Source: Tubulanus polymorphus (lineage: Eukaryota; Nemertea; Palaeonemertea; Tubulaniformes; Tubulanidae). From it: a stretch of DNA of 64,000 nt. The notes below the pieces were generated by a model, which worked only from the letters and a program-made list of their open reading frames with translations, was not told where the DNA came from and searched no databases. Both the position numbers and the translations under genes were made by a program. Numbering within the stretch: position 1 is the first letter of the stretch; each line of letters begins with the position of its first letter. The stretch is taken from positions 9,001,450 to 9,065,449 of the forward strand of contig NC_134026.1 in the NCBI RefSeq assembly GCF_964204645.1, read 5' to 3'. Shown one piece after another: positions 9,851-21,535 of the stretch.

Positions 9851-11098
9851 ATGTAGAGAGAATCCCACAATTATAACGAAAAAGTCCGAAAATGAAACTT
9901 CGAGATAGTAGTTTATTTCAACGTTTCCACTATATCCTAATAGTCATCTTCAGGAATAATGAGAAACTACAAAAATTATGAGATATATATACAATCCAGA
10001 GACAAAGAGACTAATTCAAGTAATCAGAGATGATACAAACTAAAGGAAAATTAACGTAGAAACAGTTACACCCTAAAATAGATTAAAGGGAAGCAAACTA
10101 AGGGGTAATTATAAACAACAATAGTGAGTATAAATATAAATTAGAACTTGAAATCAGTACTAAAAAGACAAACTAGGGGGCACTTAAATTAAAACAATGG
10201 TGAAAACAAGTTGAGAGACTAAAATAGATGAGAGAACAGATAACAAAATATAGCTGCAAAGCAGCGATAACGGGTTTTCTGGATGCATGTGATCGAAAGG
10301 AAAAATTAATTAACGGGTATTCGATGGAAGAAATAAAATGAGATGATTTGGATATTATGGGAGCAATCCTCTTTTTGGTTGAATGGTCTAACCCCAGTAT
10401 AGTCCCCCGTGATTTGGAAATTCTCGGAGCCCTCCTTTATTTACTTACTAAATGACGTCACAAACTGTTATTTCGCCGGTGCTTGTTGTGTAATAATTCA
10501 ATTCAATTCTTTATTTACAGTAACCTAATAAGTAATTTTAAGTTTCAAATAGGATGGAAAGTACATTCAGACAATCTGTTGGTTCAGAGAGACCGTTATT
10601 ACAGTATCAATTTATACATTTCGTTTCGAAGCTTTCAGTTGCCGAATCTGAATGAAGATGAATTTTATTTGACGAAATCGGCGGAAAATATATAATAATA
10701 ATAATCAACAGAATTTCAAGAGGGTTTTCGACGAAAGTCAGAAAACCCTAATAATCAAGGGGAGTGTTGAGTTTAACCAGTTTACAAAGGAATTTAGATA
10801 TAAGTTTATTATGGGGTGAAAAACCATTGTTTAGGTTTACAACGTTGTTAGAATTTTCAATTATTAATGCAGATTCCAAAATATGTCTTTTAGTTTTATC
10901 GCTGCAAGGGTAAATTAATTCAGCATTAGCGAAATCAAAATTGTGTGAAGTCTGAAATACATGACTAGCAACTCCGCTTTCAGGTTTTAAGTTTTTTACA
11001 TCTAACTTATGCTCTTTTATGCGTTGATTAAGGTTCCGACCTGTTTCTCCTATATATACTTTGTCGCAAACTTTACAAGGTATTTTATAAATTATCAA
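9850..11098 (-). mobile_element. Penelope-like element, 3' part
   Basis: The minus-strand frame at 10748-11098 encodes a GIY-YIG nuclease domain: YKIPCKVCDKVYIGETGR carries the CxxC insertion and the YIGETGR core, followed by QRIKEH and SHVFQTSHNFDF. That combination is the C-terminal nuclease of Penelope retroelements. The reverse transcriptase part upstream is missing. Downstream the element continues through AT-rich noncoding DNA to about 9850, ending in the reverse complement of GTGGGATTCTCTCTAC, a sequence also found at 25727. A hammerhead-like core sits at 9920-9953. Confidence 0.75.
9920..9953 (-). ncRNA. Hammerhead-ribozyme-like core of the Penelope element
   Basis: On the minus strand CTGAAGAT is followed by a stem-loop based on GACTAT / ATAGTG and then GAAACGTTG. 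The order (CUGAnGA, stem II, GAAA) is the hammerhead core described in Penelope elements. This copy has a mismatch at the base of stem II and probably no longer cleaves. Confidence 0.35.
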
Positions 11099-11764
11099 TC
11101 GTGATTGAGAGAATGTTTGAAGAAAGGTCCTTTAGAAATAGGTGATACAAAATCCTCTGAGAGATACAATTGTCAGAATTTGAAGGGGTTTTGAGGGGCC
11201 AAGGGCTAAAACTCAGAATTTGAGGGATTTTATACCCTCAAAAATGGATTTTGGAATTTGAGGGTTTTTTGAGGGATTTGAGGGGCTGTAGGAACCATGT
11301 ATATTTATTTCAGAATGTCTAAATCATGGCAGTTAGAATTATTTGACCATAGACCAAATCTTGGTATCACTCATGAGGTATGTAACGCTAACTCCTTTAC
11401 ATAATTTGTCCTGGTCATCTCTGTATATATTTTATATGTTTCTTTTCTGTAGATGTACCTCAGCCGCCCAATGTTTTGGCCACACTCAAGTGTAAAGCAT
11501 TTGATGCGGCTGATAGTACGCTTGTGCAGATGTGTGAGAGTGCTGTGTAAATACTACTAATCACCACCCAGTGACTATGCTATAGCCTATATAGACTCAC
11601 TCAGGTGACTTGAACTAATATTTGTTGTGCCAACTACTACTTAATACACACAGCAGCCATATATTTTTTGCATCATGCATGATAGTGCAAATCATGCCAA
11701 AAGATGAACAGTTCAACTAGGCCTATAGATAAAGAGTCTGCATCATAAAGGGTCAGCCAGTAGC
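11099..11764. other. No gene recognised
   Basis: G-rich degenerate repeats (TTTGAGGG and similar) at 11170-11290, then AT-rich DNA with no convincing exon. This leads into the MULE-type frame. Confidence 0.5.
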
Positions 11765-12451
11765 ATGGAATACGTTGGTACTGTCCGTATATTTTCTAGA
11801 TCGGAAGTGAAACGAGGTCTCCGTTACACCAAAATGTTAGGTGATGGGGATTCTTCGATATCCTCCGAACTCAAAGAGTGCCAGCCATATGGGGATCATG
11901 TAACAAAAGAAAAATTGGAATGTCTTGGGCATGTTCAGAAAAGATGTGGCACGAGATGTAGGACCCTCAAAGCAAACTGGCGTGGAAGAAAATTAACAGA
12001 TGGTAAGCCTTTGAGTGGATGTGGTCGATTAACAGATGCAAAGATAGATCTTTTGCAGAACAATTTTGGCATTGCCTTGAGAGACAACCACGAGTCTGTG
12101 GAAGCAATGCAGAAAGCAGTGTGGGCTAGCCTGAGACATGTCGCTTCTACTGATGAGATGCCGTTACACTCTGATCTGTGTCCAGTTGGTGAGGATACTT
12201 GGTGTGGCTTTGTGAAAGATAAAGACAGTTATACCCATAAGTATGGTCTAGCAGAACCTATCTTTAAACTGTTAGAGCCAATTTACAATGATCTTTCACA
12301 AAATAGCAACGTGCACCTAAACGGATGCGTATGGGAGCGTGTACCCAAATCAGTTTATGTGGAGCGTTTCGTATTAGAACTTGGCGTTTATTCTGCAGTT
12401 TGTAACCTTAACGATGGAGCTAGTGTGTGTGTAAAACTGTTTGAGGACTAA
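11765..12451 (+). CDS. MULE (Mutator-like) transposase fragment
   Basis: 228 codons from ATG 11765 to TAA. The protein has MLGDGDSS, where an acidic catalytic residue of the RNase-H-like fold is expected, then LECLGHVQKRCGTR (a Cys/His block) and LSGCGRLTDAKI, ending with STDEMPLHSDLCPVGEDTWC. This order matches the animal Mutator-like transposase domain found in many invertebrate genomes. The start of the usual protein (DNA-binding zinc fingers) is not seen upstream, so it is probably an N-terminally truncated remnant even though the frame is open. Host-gene domestication is possible but has no support here. Confidence 0.6.
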   Translation: MEYVGTVRIFSRSEVKRGLRYTKMLGDGDSSISSELKECQPYGDHVTKEKLECLGHVQKRCGTRCRTLKANWRGRKLTDGKPLSGCGRLTDAKIDLLQNNFGIALRDNHESVEAMQKAVWASLRHVASTDEMPLHSDLCPVGEDTWCGFVKDKDSYTHKYGLAEPIFKLLEPIYNDLSQNSNVHLNGCVWERVPKSVYVERFVLELGVYSAVCNLNDGASVCVKLFED

Positions 12452-12857
12452 GATATTGTCCCGGGACGATTCACTGTAAGAGCTTGACGATCAATCGCGA
12501 TTCAAAAGTGCGGTGAACCTGCCAATAATAACAGGTTTTTCAAAAATTCATTTTTGGGTAATAAATATTGGGATTACTAAAATTTCCTTTGTAGTATCAA
12601 AATGAAAGTGGTACAGGCACTAGATGTTTGTTTGGAACATTTAACAGTTTACAGAATGAAGTTATCTCAAATACTTAGAAAATGAGATCCATTTTAGTGA
12701 ACTGCTGATATTTGTCAATTCTGCATGCAAATTAGGTCAAGTTTGCATAATTAGGGCACAATTAAAAAATTGTTTACTTTGATGAATTACATATTCTATA
12801 TCAATTGGATATAAGTTAGGTTCAATGGTTTAACGCCTTTATTAAAAGAAATAGAAT

Positions 12858-13420
12858 TTGTGTGGTACTACCACCTTAAATATGCAGCTAAGGATATTCA
12901 CCATTGTAAAGAAAGTGATGAATTGGCAAGTGTTATTGACCTGGCCACAGAAAATCCAAGTCCATCCAAATTTATCTTGTGTCTTATTTTTCAACAGTCA
13001 ACTTGACGATCTAGTCCGTTTTGCATCTGATCCCCCTTATTCATCCCCATTATCCATTGATCCCACTTTTAAATTTGGTAAGTTCCATGTAACACCAATT
13101 TCTTTTCGCCATTTGCATCTACTCTCTAAAAGGTATGACAAACCGCCTGTTTTTACTGGCCCTGTTTTTATCCATTAACGTAAATCAGAGGATGATTATA
13201 AAACGTTTTTTGAATGTCTCTCATCATCGAATCCGGATGTGAATAATGTAATCGCTTTTGGGACTGATGGCGAATCAGCTTTAAGTGATGCCGCCAATAT
13301 GGCATTTACAAACGCTATCCATTAGTTGCCGAAATCATTTCCGAAATAACGTCAAGGAAAAACTAAAAAATCTGAAAATTGATGTTACTGACTCCAGGCG
13401 TCACTGCACTCAAAATCAGC
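12858..13420 (+). pseudogene. Second MULE-type transposase, decayed
   Basis: The frame at 12858-13178 contains LSIDPTFKFGKFHVTPISFR and PPVFTGPVFIH, then a stop (TAA 13176-13178). Similarity resumes with AFGTDGESAL at about 13256, and after a frameshift with CRNHFRNNVKEKLKNL at 13327. The DPTF, GTDGE and following HFRNN blocks are those of a MULE-domain transposase with its catalytic Asp and Glu region. At least one stop and one frameshift make it inactive. It differs in type from the fragment at 11765 and may be a separate insertion. Confidence 0.6.
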
Positions 13421-14222
13421 CAATCAGAGATGATGGAAGAGTAGATTTTTGTGGACCGTAACCATATCCAGAAAAATAACCACTCCCTACATCTTACGTA
13501 TTTCAATTTACAAATTAAGTTTTACCAGATTGTGACTTCTGTTTTACGAATGGGCCTAACACGTTTTCCGTTTAATAATTGGCCCCAGGCCCAGTTACCA
13601 AAGGGTGCATTTAACCTGCAAACCATAACTCATAAAACGCTGCTCGTAATTCGTAGTGCCCTTGCTTCAGATAGCTCCTACTTTATCATTCAAGACTATG
13701 TCAATGTGGTATTATGGAAAATACCCATTAACCAATAATTATAGTTTATATGTCAGATTTCCCCTTTCAGTTTATCATAACGCATGTACGTGTTGCTAGC
13801 ATTCTTGTAAACTTGTAACCATGTTTTTCACACCTAATGCACCAGCAATTTCAATTGATACCAAAATCTATACATTCTTCTCCATTATACCAGAATGCTC
13901 GTAATTCCATGAGATTGAGGCTACTTCCGCTACGTCACTGACGTCGTTGCTGACTTCCGTCACCTTTAGACGAATCAGTTCTCTTTTTTTTTGTTGAACT
14001 ATATCTTTCGACATATCCTCTAAGCCGTATTATTACCTTTTTAATGTAAGTCTTCGGAATTCGTTGAATATCTGTAGCTTTTTACTTGTAAATTATTAAA
14101 TTTACCTTTGTCTTAGGTCTTGTGTTTGCTCATCTATTTAGCTTATGTCTTTTAGGCCTAGGCCCTAGCTATCTATTTATTTTTCTATTAGACTTTTCGG
14201 ACCCGTTGGGTATCTTTTCACC

Positions 14223-14579
14223 ATGCAGTTTAATTTAGAGTATGCTCCTCTTGACATCGGTCAAGAAGTTGAAATTGAATCCCACGTCGTTGACGATGAG
14301 GATTACATGGCTTCGGCCATCAATGAAGGCCGTCAGAGCCGTCCGAGCAGAACTTCTACTGCGTCTTCAGATAATAACATTATTCCTCAGAGAATAGTTA
14401 AATCGAATAAACCGTCCACGGTTTCTAAACCATCATCATCTAGTCCTGTTAAATCTCAACAGATTGTGGATAGTGTTTCAACTAATCCTGTTATGTCAAG
14501 ATTTCTGCTTATAAAGAAAAGACTTGAAGACCTTGAAGAATCACTCGCATCTGGTATAATTCAGAAGAATTACAATTGA
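14223..14579 (+). CDS. Hypothetical protein, 118 aa
   Basis: ATG at 14223 in a good context (CACCATGC), preceded by pyrimidine-rich DNA. The product is acidic at the N-terminus, Ser/Pro-rich in the middle (KPSSSSPVKS) and ends in a charged helix, LIKKRLEDLEESLASGI. No family recognised. It lies between MULE and piggyBac debris; it could be the small first protein of a retroelement or a lineage-specific gene. Confidence 0.35.
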   Translation: MQFNLEYAPLDIGQEVEIESHVVDDEDYMASAINEGRQSRPSRTSTASSDNNIIPQRIVKSNKPSTVSKPSSSSPVKSQQIVDSVSTNPVMSRFLLIKKRLEDLEESLASGIIQKNYN

Positions 14580-15181
14580 ACTTCAACTTACAGGTAGTTC
14601 TCGTTTAATTTCTCAATTTAATCCACAGTAAGTGGGTCACTTACTCATAGACTAGCAAGGCAGGAACTGTACATTTACTGGTGAGTTTTACTTAATACTG
14701 CTGTCTCTCGAGTTTATTCTCCTGTCACATAGGTGGCAAAGTTTTACATGTTCTTCGTGGGTACAGCTAAATAATATAGCATTTCCATGTTGAATAATAT
14801 AGAGTTTCTTGACTTAACATAGGTTTTCCATAATAGTAATTAATATTGCTTTGAGAGTTAATTAATTATAGTGTAGTTATCATTCAATTCAGGCGTGACG
14901 TCATGAAATCCCGGGCTGTGATTGGCTAATGACGTAAACAATTACACGTGGACAAAGATTTTGATAGATATTTAAATGTATCTCGTGTTTTATTTATGTT
15001 TTACAGGTTTTTTGGTGACGTTTCATCAAGGTGACGTCAACTTTAGGCCTAGTTAGAGCATAGAGCAAAAGGTAAGCTTATCATCGTGATGTTTAATTTA
15101 AATTATTATTGAAACTTTTCTTTGTTTTTGTTGACGAAAATGAGTGAAACTAAATAACATTTTGCCCTCATATCATTTCAG

Positions 15182-15580
15182 ATAGCTTCACCAGAGGAAA
15201 AAAGAAAACCAGGGATATTACGCCAGCACGTAAATGATGTTTACCATGAAATTCCGTCAGATTTACGTTTATTCAAAAAGGGACAGATCGTTAAATTGTA
15301 TTTGGACAACCAATCTTCAGCAGCCAAAGTGGTGAAGCACCTGCTCTCTATAGACGAAGGACTTGCCGAAATCAAGCTTCGAAATTCAGTTCGAGTTGTG
15401 GCAAATAAAACAAAAACAATGCCCGCATAGAAAAAGTGAAAAAGCGCGTAAAAACAAAAACATATGCGGTTTGTTATTGGTCTGATGATGAGACATATGA
15501 TGATGGTGTGGACTACGATATGAAGTACTCCGAACTGGCAGTGGATCTGATACTCAAGAATTTAGTGTTTAAACACTAGT
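15182..15580 (+). CDS. Unrecognised exon-like reading frame
   Basis: A clear acceptor (TCATTTCAG) at 15181 opens 82 codons without a stop, including LRQHVNDVYHEIPSDLRLFK and VVKHLLSIDEGLAEIKLR, ending at TAG near 15430. A shift of one base continues the protein as VKKRVKTKTYAV, then SDDETYDDGVDYDMKYSEL, to TAG at about 15580. The content looks genuinely coding, but I cannot name it. It may be a decayed transposon gene or part of the same unit as 14223-14579. Confidence 0.3.
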
Positions 15581-16299
15581 TGCCTCAGAAGTGTAATGTG
15601 TCGAACTTGAGTCAGATGACTTATCTGGTGTAATTGATACGACTTGTGTCTTGTCATCTTCTATGAATGTGAGATTGAATGTACTTACATAAGGTTGTAG
15701 TCTATAGTTAGAACTTCATTCACTTCAAGTGGATAGCTCAATTCCTCACAAAGTTATGTGACATTTTATCAAATTTTTGGTGTTAATGGAGAGCGCCGCT
15801 AATCAAGACTGCCGTAATTAAGTAATTAATTAATAAATTTCAAAAAATGCTATGATATATATGTTTAGTTCTGCTTAAAGTTCTCATTTATAGCTTTCTT
15901 TTGGTACAAAGAACATTCAGATAGCTCAAATATTAAAAAAATTATGATGTTTTATCTGTGAGTTTAACCATATTTCATTGGATAATTCTAAGAATCTATT
16001 TGAAACTGCCTGAAGGGACATCCGAGTCCTACCATCAAACTATGCTTATTATTTTAAAACAGACTATACAACAATTACTACTCATAGACTGATGACGTCA
16101 TCGTTCAAAATGGCAGCCCCCATGTGTCCATAAATCTGTGCATGTTGGTAAGTAAATTTCAATAATTTTGATGGGTTACATACAAGCTGATGTGGTGAAT
16201 AATTTTCTTAGCATTGTTTATAAATCAGAGATACTGTAGAACACATAAACTATATCATAAATACATATTTTAGTGATATTGGAGCATATTTTGTGGTGT

Positions 16300-16357
16300 G
16301 GACTTTCAAGTCCCGTCAGGCCACTATGAACTGAAGTGAGTGGGACTTGTAAGTCCC
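16300..16357. repeat. Paired palindromes at left of piggyBac element
   Basis: GGACTTTCAAGTCCC at 16300 and GGGACTTGTAAGTCCC at 16342-16357, 42 bp apart. A matching pair lies at 19320-19335 and 19364-19379 on the right, 44 bp apart. They are likely transposase-binding subterminal repeats. Confidence 0.6.
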
Positions 16358-16557
16358 GACAGTTACTTGTGACATAATGACTTGTGGTAATAGATATGTA
16401 TTTTGAGAGGTAAATTGATTATTAGTAATGCCATGTAGCATCCATCATATAAATATATTAATCGTTCACTTTCTAACAATATTAGATTGATTTTTTATGG
16501 ATTTTAGCCTAATGTGTAACAAATTTGTATCATTTCAGGTAAAATAAGATAAACGAC

Positions 16558-19068
16558 ATGTCCTGGAAACTGAAGTTCCGTGTAAAAAACCATGACGACA
16601 TACAAAGGCTACTTGATGAAGTACCATCGGACAAGGAAGACACGGATGAGGAGTCAATTTCAGATTCTGATGGTGAGAGCAGGGGCTATACCAACGGTGG
16701 CGCATTAGATCAGGCTCAGTCAAAGACTAGTAAGCATACTGTTGACGATCTAATTGATACTGATGATGACATCGATGAACAGTCTAATTCTACCTCTGAT
16801 GAGGATGACATCGATGAACAGTCTAATTCTACCTCTGATGAAGATGACACCGATGAACAGTCTAATTCTTCATCTGGTGAGGATGACCCCCAGACTGCGT
16901 CTAACAAGAAACAGGTACCATACCTTGAGAAAGTGAAATATCTAGAACAACACATTGATAAAAGACGTAATAAGGATGCAGAATTTTCAAAGACTGAACT
17001 CAAAGACCTATCTGGAAAGTAAGCAAAAGTTGGTGACAAGAAGGAAGATGTAAAACCTGGAAAAGTTCAATCGCTGTTAGAAGTGGCTTGGCAACGGTGG
17101 AGAAAGAAGACTACTCAGACAAAGGCTGACATGTTTTCTTCACCAGAAGGTAAGACTAAATCCTCATGAATCAAACCTGCATAATCTTAGTCCACAAAAC
17201 GCAACTATTAACAAAACTAAGAGTCTCATGTTTGATTATAATATAATCCATTTTACCGGAAATCATCAGATTCGAATTTCGACATCCATCCTCCGCAGTG
17301 AGTGTAGACTAACAGTATTGCTAATTACAGACAAATACAGTTTTTTATACAAAATGTTAAGTACAGAAAAAAACAGTTTAAGATACAAATTGCTAAGTAC
17401 AGAAAAAGACAGTTTGAGTACAAAAATTAATTTTAAAATATATTAAGAAAATAAGAATGTTATGTTATATGAAATGTATGGTTTACAGTAAGTTGAGTTG
17501 TTCTTATTATAGTGCCACTCCATTATAGGCCAGCCATACCAAACGAGTTTTCTTTGACTGTGAGTGGCACTCAAACCTGATACCTTATAACTTCCTTCAC
17601 ATTTTATTTCAGGGGTAAAGCCAGGGTATTTTGATGCCCAGAAGGAGACTCCAGGAACCGTCTTTTTGAAGTTTCTTGATGACGACATCATAACAGACAA
17701 ACCTCTACATGACCCAGAAGCATCGTAGAATATCTCCTATATTGAAGCGTGAATTCTATGGGTTCATTGGAATGAATATTATCATGTCATACCATATACT
17801 ACCAGCCATAAGAGACTATTGGAGAACTGATTTGGATTTGGCCATTCCCTACATCGCATCGGTAATGCCAAGGGACAGGTTCAGAGGTATTTTGTCCAAC
17901 TTGCACGTCAACGATAATGATAAAATTGAACAAAATAATAAAGACAAACTGTACAAATTACGCCCTTTGATAGTATCACTAAATGCTAATTTTGTGAAAC
18001 TCTACAATGTCGCTAAAGAATTTAGTATCGATTAGTATGATACGATTCAAGGGACGCTCCTCGATCAAGCAATATAACCCCTTAAAGCCCATCAAACGTG
18101 GTTACAAGCTCTGGGTCAGAGCTGACTCTGATGGATACATTTCCAAATATGATATTTACCAGGGGAAACTAGGGCAGGATATGGATGATTCAGAGTTGTC
18201 AAGTCTTGGCGAAAAAGTAGTGACATCTATGTGCTCTGATGTTTATCAGAAAAATCACAACGTTTATTTTGATAACTATTTCATGTCATTGCCACTCTTA
18301 GAACATCTTAAAGACAACGGTGTTTATGCGTGTGGAACAATCCGTGCCAACAGAAAAGGTTTGCCAATAGATTTCATGTCTGATAAAGAGTTGACACCTC
18401 GGGGTAAGAGTGACATAAGGGTATCAGAATCTGGAATCTCTGTCTATAAATGGAAAGACTAAGTCCATCATGTTAGCTTCCAATTTCCATGGTTCCGAGA
18501 TAGAGACATGCACTCGCACATTACAGGACGGAACTAAGAAAGAGTTTGACTGCCCAAAAGCTGTTGTGGATTACAATAAGTCGATGGGGGGAGTAGACAA
18601 AGCGGACATGCTTTGTGCAATACATGGCAGAGACCGCAAATCAATGAAGTGGTGGCACCGAATCTTCTTCGGGCTCATCGCTCGAGCTATCGTCAATAGT
18701 CAGGTGGTATATTCCAAACTGCAACGTGGTCAAAATAACATTTCAACATTTGATTTTAGAAGGGCAGTTGCACAGAGTCTTGTTACTCTTTCAAGGAAGC
18801 CACGAGTTGGTAGACCATTGAGTGTTGAACCCACTCCCACAGCACAAAAACGTAGAAGACAAGCACCCAGTGTATCGCGGGATGTAAGATTGCAGAATTT
18901 AGGGGCCCATTGGATAGTTTTCTCCGAAATCAGAGGAAGATGCGAAGTTTTAGTATTACCAGTGTGGAATCCCGTCCCAAAAGTAAGTGCAAAACCTGCG
19001 GAGTGCACCTATGTTGCAATCAAAGCAAAAATTGTTTTAATGTGTACCATGGTGTGTCTGAAGTATAA
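16558..19068 (+). pseudogene. piggyBac transposase (PGBD-type), several frameshifts
   Basis: The acidic N-terminus from ATG 16558 carries three copies of an acidic Ser-Asn-Ser repeat (DIDEQSNSTSDED), with a stop at 17020-17022. An intron-like gap (17151-17612) follows. The core has FYGFIGMNIIMSYHILP, FSID (first catalytic Asp), VYFDNYFMSLPLL (second) and VVDYNKSMGGVDKADM (third), so all three Asp positions survive. Frameshifts fall near 17699, 18035 and 18460. The C-terminal Cys-rich zinc domain (CKTCGVHLCC) lies in a further frame ending TAA 19066-19068. Ancestrally a cut-and-paste transposase using TTAA sites; now inactive. Confidence 0.9.
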
Positions 19069-19319
19069 GTGAAAACTAAATTTACCTGCCAATAGATGTC
19101 ATTGGAGGTGAAGCGGGGCGTACCGGTATATGAAATGCGGAAAAATGTAAAATATAAAAAGTTTTGGTTATTTTTGAATGTGTAGAATATTTACACATGT
19201 TTTTGTTCAAAAACAGTTTGTTATTACAGTTTTAATAGTTTTCAATAAAAAAGATTTAGGGCCTATATTACATGATACATATTCATTATTTTACCATGTT
19301 TTGGTATTGGATACTGCAC

Positions 19320-19379
19320 GGGACTTCTAAGTCCCGTTGGTATTGGGTTAGTATTTTCCTGTTGGGACTTATGAGTCCC
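19320..19379. repeat. Paired palindromes at right of piggyBac element
   Basis: GGGACTTCTAAGTCCC and GGGACTTATGAGTCCC, mirroring the left pair. The probable right terminus of the element is ACTGAAAGGG at 20808-20817, followed by TTTAA. It has been pushed away from these repeats by the foldback insertion. Confidence 0.6.
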
Positions 19380-19466
19380 ACCTCTCTAACAACACGGTCA
19401 AAACTAAAAAAAATTCAAAACCAATAGTTTTACTGCCCTATGTATTAGTCCCTCAGCTATATTATG

Positions 19467-20760
19467 CACAGGGACTTGTCACGACTGATAATGGATGAGA
19501 CCAATGATGGGGGTACCAGTATCCCTGCAACTGTATAATAAAATAACAAGGGTGGCAACAAATTTTCAATCTGACAATGACTTCTCCACTTCAATCGACT
19601 GTAATTCCAAAAATTCTCAACCGATTCACATGAAATAAGCTTTAATACAACCTAGAAGACTTTCTGCTTCGAACGAGCCGACAACCACCACTCTCCGACA
19701 ATTATCTCACAACGAAATCACCTTTTTTTGACGAGAGATAGCTCAAAATGGAGGTGTACCGATTCTATGGTGGACAGCAAAATGGTCGTTTTTTTCAATT
19801 CAAACGATGATTTCTATGTGAGATCTTAGAGAAAACCCCAACAAACCATACATTTTTTAAAACTACGCGGTCATACCTGTACGCTTATCTCATTTATTTG
19901 TATAATCCACGCGATGGGTGAGCTCACAAGCTCAAAATCGAAAATGAGGACGAACACGGCGTTCAACTTGTCATCAACTGGGCGGCCATTAATCATGTGA
20001 TATCGTAGTAACGGGCTAAATATTTCACGCGCATTGATTGGCTTAGAGATTTCGAAAAACATTACAAAATTTATTTAAAAATCTGTTAATTAATAAAATA
20101 TCCGTATTATGAAAATATAGTGCAACATTCGTCTGAGGGGTGGTATTATTAGCAAATATTTCCTTTTTTCAAGTCTACAGACGTAGACTTGTCGCGGTTC
20201 TATTAACATAGCCCGAACCTGCACGTCACGTGATTAATGGCCGCCAGCGCGATAGTGCGAGGTGACTTTTTCGTATATTTGTTCGATTTTGAGCTTGCGA
20301 GCTCACCCATCACATGGATTATACAAATAAATGAGATAAGCGTACAGGTATGACCGCGTAGTTTTAAAAAATGTATGGTTTGTTGGGGTTATCTCTAAGA
20401 TTTCACATAGAAATCATCGTTTGAAGTGAAAAATACGACCATTTTGCTGTCCACCATAGAATCGGTACACCTCCAATTTGAGCTATCTCTCGTCAAAAAA
20501 CGGTGATTTCGTTGTGAGATAATTGTCCTAGAGTGGTAGTTAAAGGCTCGTTGGAAGCAGAAAGTCTTCTAGGTTGTATTAAAGCTTATTTCATGTGAAT
20601 CGGTTGAGAATTTTTGGAATTACAGTCGATTGAAGTGGAGAAGTCATTGTCAGATTGAAAATTTGTTGCCACCCTTGTTTTTTATATTATACAGGGATAG
20701 TGGACCTGGTCATTGATATTGGTTTTATTCATTCACTATCAATTGTGACAAGTCCCTGTG
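19467..20760. mobile_element. Foldback element, 1294 bp, 8-bp target duplication
   Basis: Arms of roughly 540 bp (19467 to about 20010, and about 20215-20760) are near-perfect reverse complements around a ~200-bp spacer. Ends read CACAGGGACTTGTCAC and its reverse complement. ATATTATG flanks it on both sides (19459-19466 and 20761-20768). An 8-bp duplication is typical of hAT and P superfamilies; no transposase is encoded, so it would move in trans. It lies within the 3' flank of the piggyBac element. Confidence 0.85.
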
Positions 20761-20818
20761 ATATTATGGCAGCAGGAAAAAATTTTTGAAAAAAAAATGT
20801 GTCTAGGACTGAAAGGGT

Positions 20819-20930
20819 TTAAGTCACAGTGATTTAAGAGTATTGAGAAAATGTCGTTCGCATCTTAGCGTCTGTGGTACATCAGACACTAACTAAGATT
20901 CTTGGTGAAAATATTTTAAGCCACGTAGGC
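20819..20930 (+). repeat. Dispersed repeat with inner palindrome, copy 1
   Basis: The segment beginning AGTCACAGTGATTTAAGAG recurs at 38018-38110 and contains a hairpin CTTAGCGTCTG / CAGACACTAA around a short loop. Unknown family. Confidence 0.7.
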
Positions 20931-20987
20931 CTACCTAGAATCAGGGAGGAGGGATAAGGCCTAACAATATGAAAATCTAACACCTAC

Positions 20988-21096
20988 CCGGGTGCCATTT
21001 CAGGGCTAATTTCCTGTAGGATTTCTTCAGATCGTCGTCAGTGGCATCTCTCTCGACATTCAGCGTCTCGTAGTAACATTTCAGCAGTGCTGGCAT
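20988..21096 (-). CDS. DNAJC21-like J-domain protein, first coding exon only
   Basis: ATG at 21096; 36 codons and one base before a good donor (GTAGGTG) at 20987. The product has [20 protein letters not shown] and [10 protein letters not shown], helices I-II of a J-domain. The splice phase would complete Asp of the HPD motif in the next exon. The short N-terminus before the J-domain resembles DNAJC21, a ribosome-biogenesis co-chaperone. I found no later exons towards lower coordinates, where piggyBac, MULE and Penelope DNA lies. Either a long intron carries them beyond the window or the gene is broken. Confidence 0.6.
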
Positions 21097-21535
21097 GATA
21101 CCGATGAGGTGGCTATTATCTGTTTATCATCTGGGATGGAGTAAGGTGGCAGCACTGTGTAGTCCAATACATTGGAGGCGCCATGCAAAATCCGATACGT
21201 AGAAATCACGAACGTTTGATTGTTTTACTCAATCTGGGCACACAAAATTCATCTCTAAATGGCGATCAAATTGATTTTTGAAGTGAGGTCAACCAAGCTT
21301 GGCTCTAGTAATTGCAGTGTCATTTAAAGTTTGGCATCGAAGACTAAGTTCACAGTTCCATTTTGAAAAACCAGGACTTCGAATTAGTCTTTTAAATAAT
21401 AAAGGTTTTTTCTATGATTATAAGAGACAAGCCTATGTCGGTAGAACATTGAATTGAGCATATCCAAGACAAAATTAGAACTGGATGTAATTATGTTTGT
21501 TTGGGGAATTCATTAGGAAAAGATCCATTTGCATA

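Noticed and set aside
16716-17039. Minus-strand Ser-rich frame
   Set aside because: Mirror of the acidic repeat in the piggyBac N-terminus.
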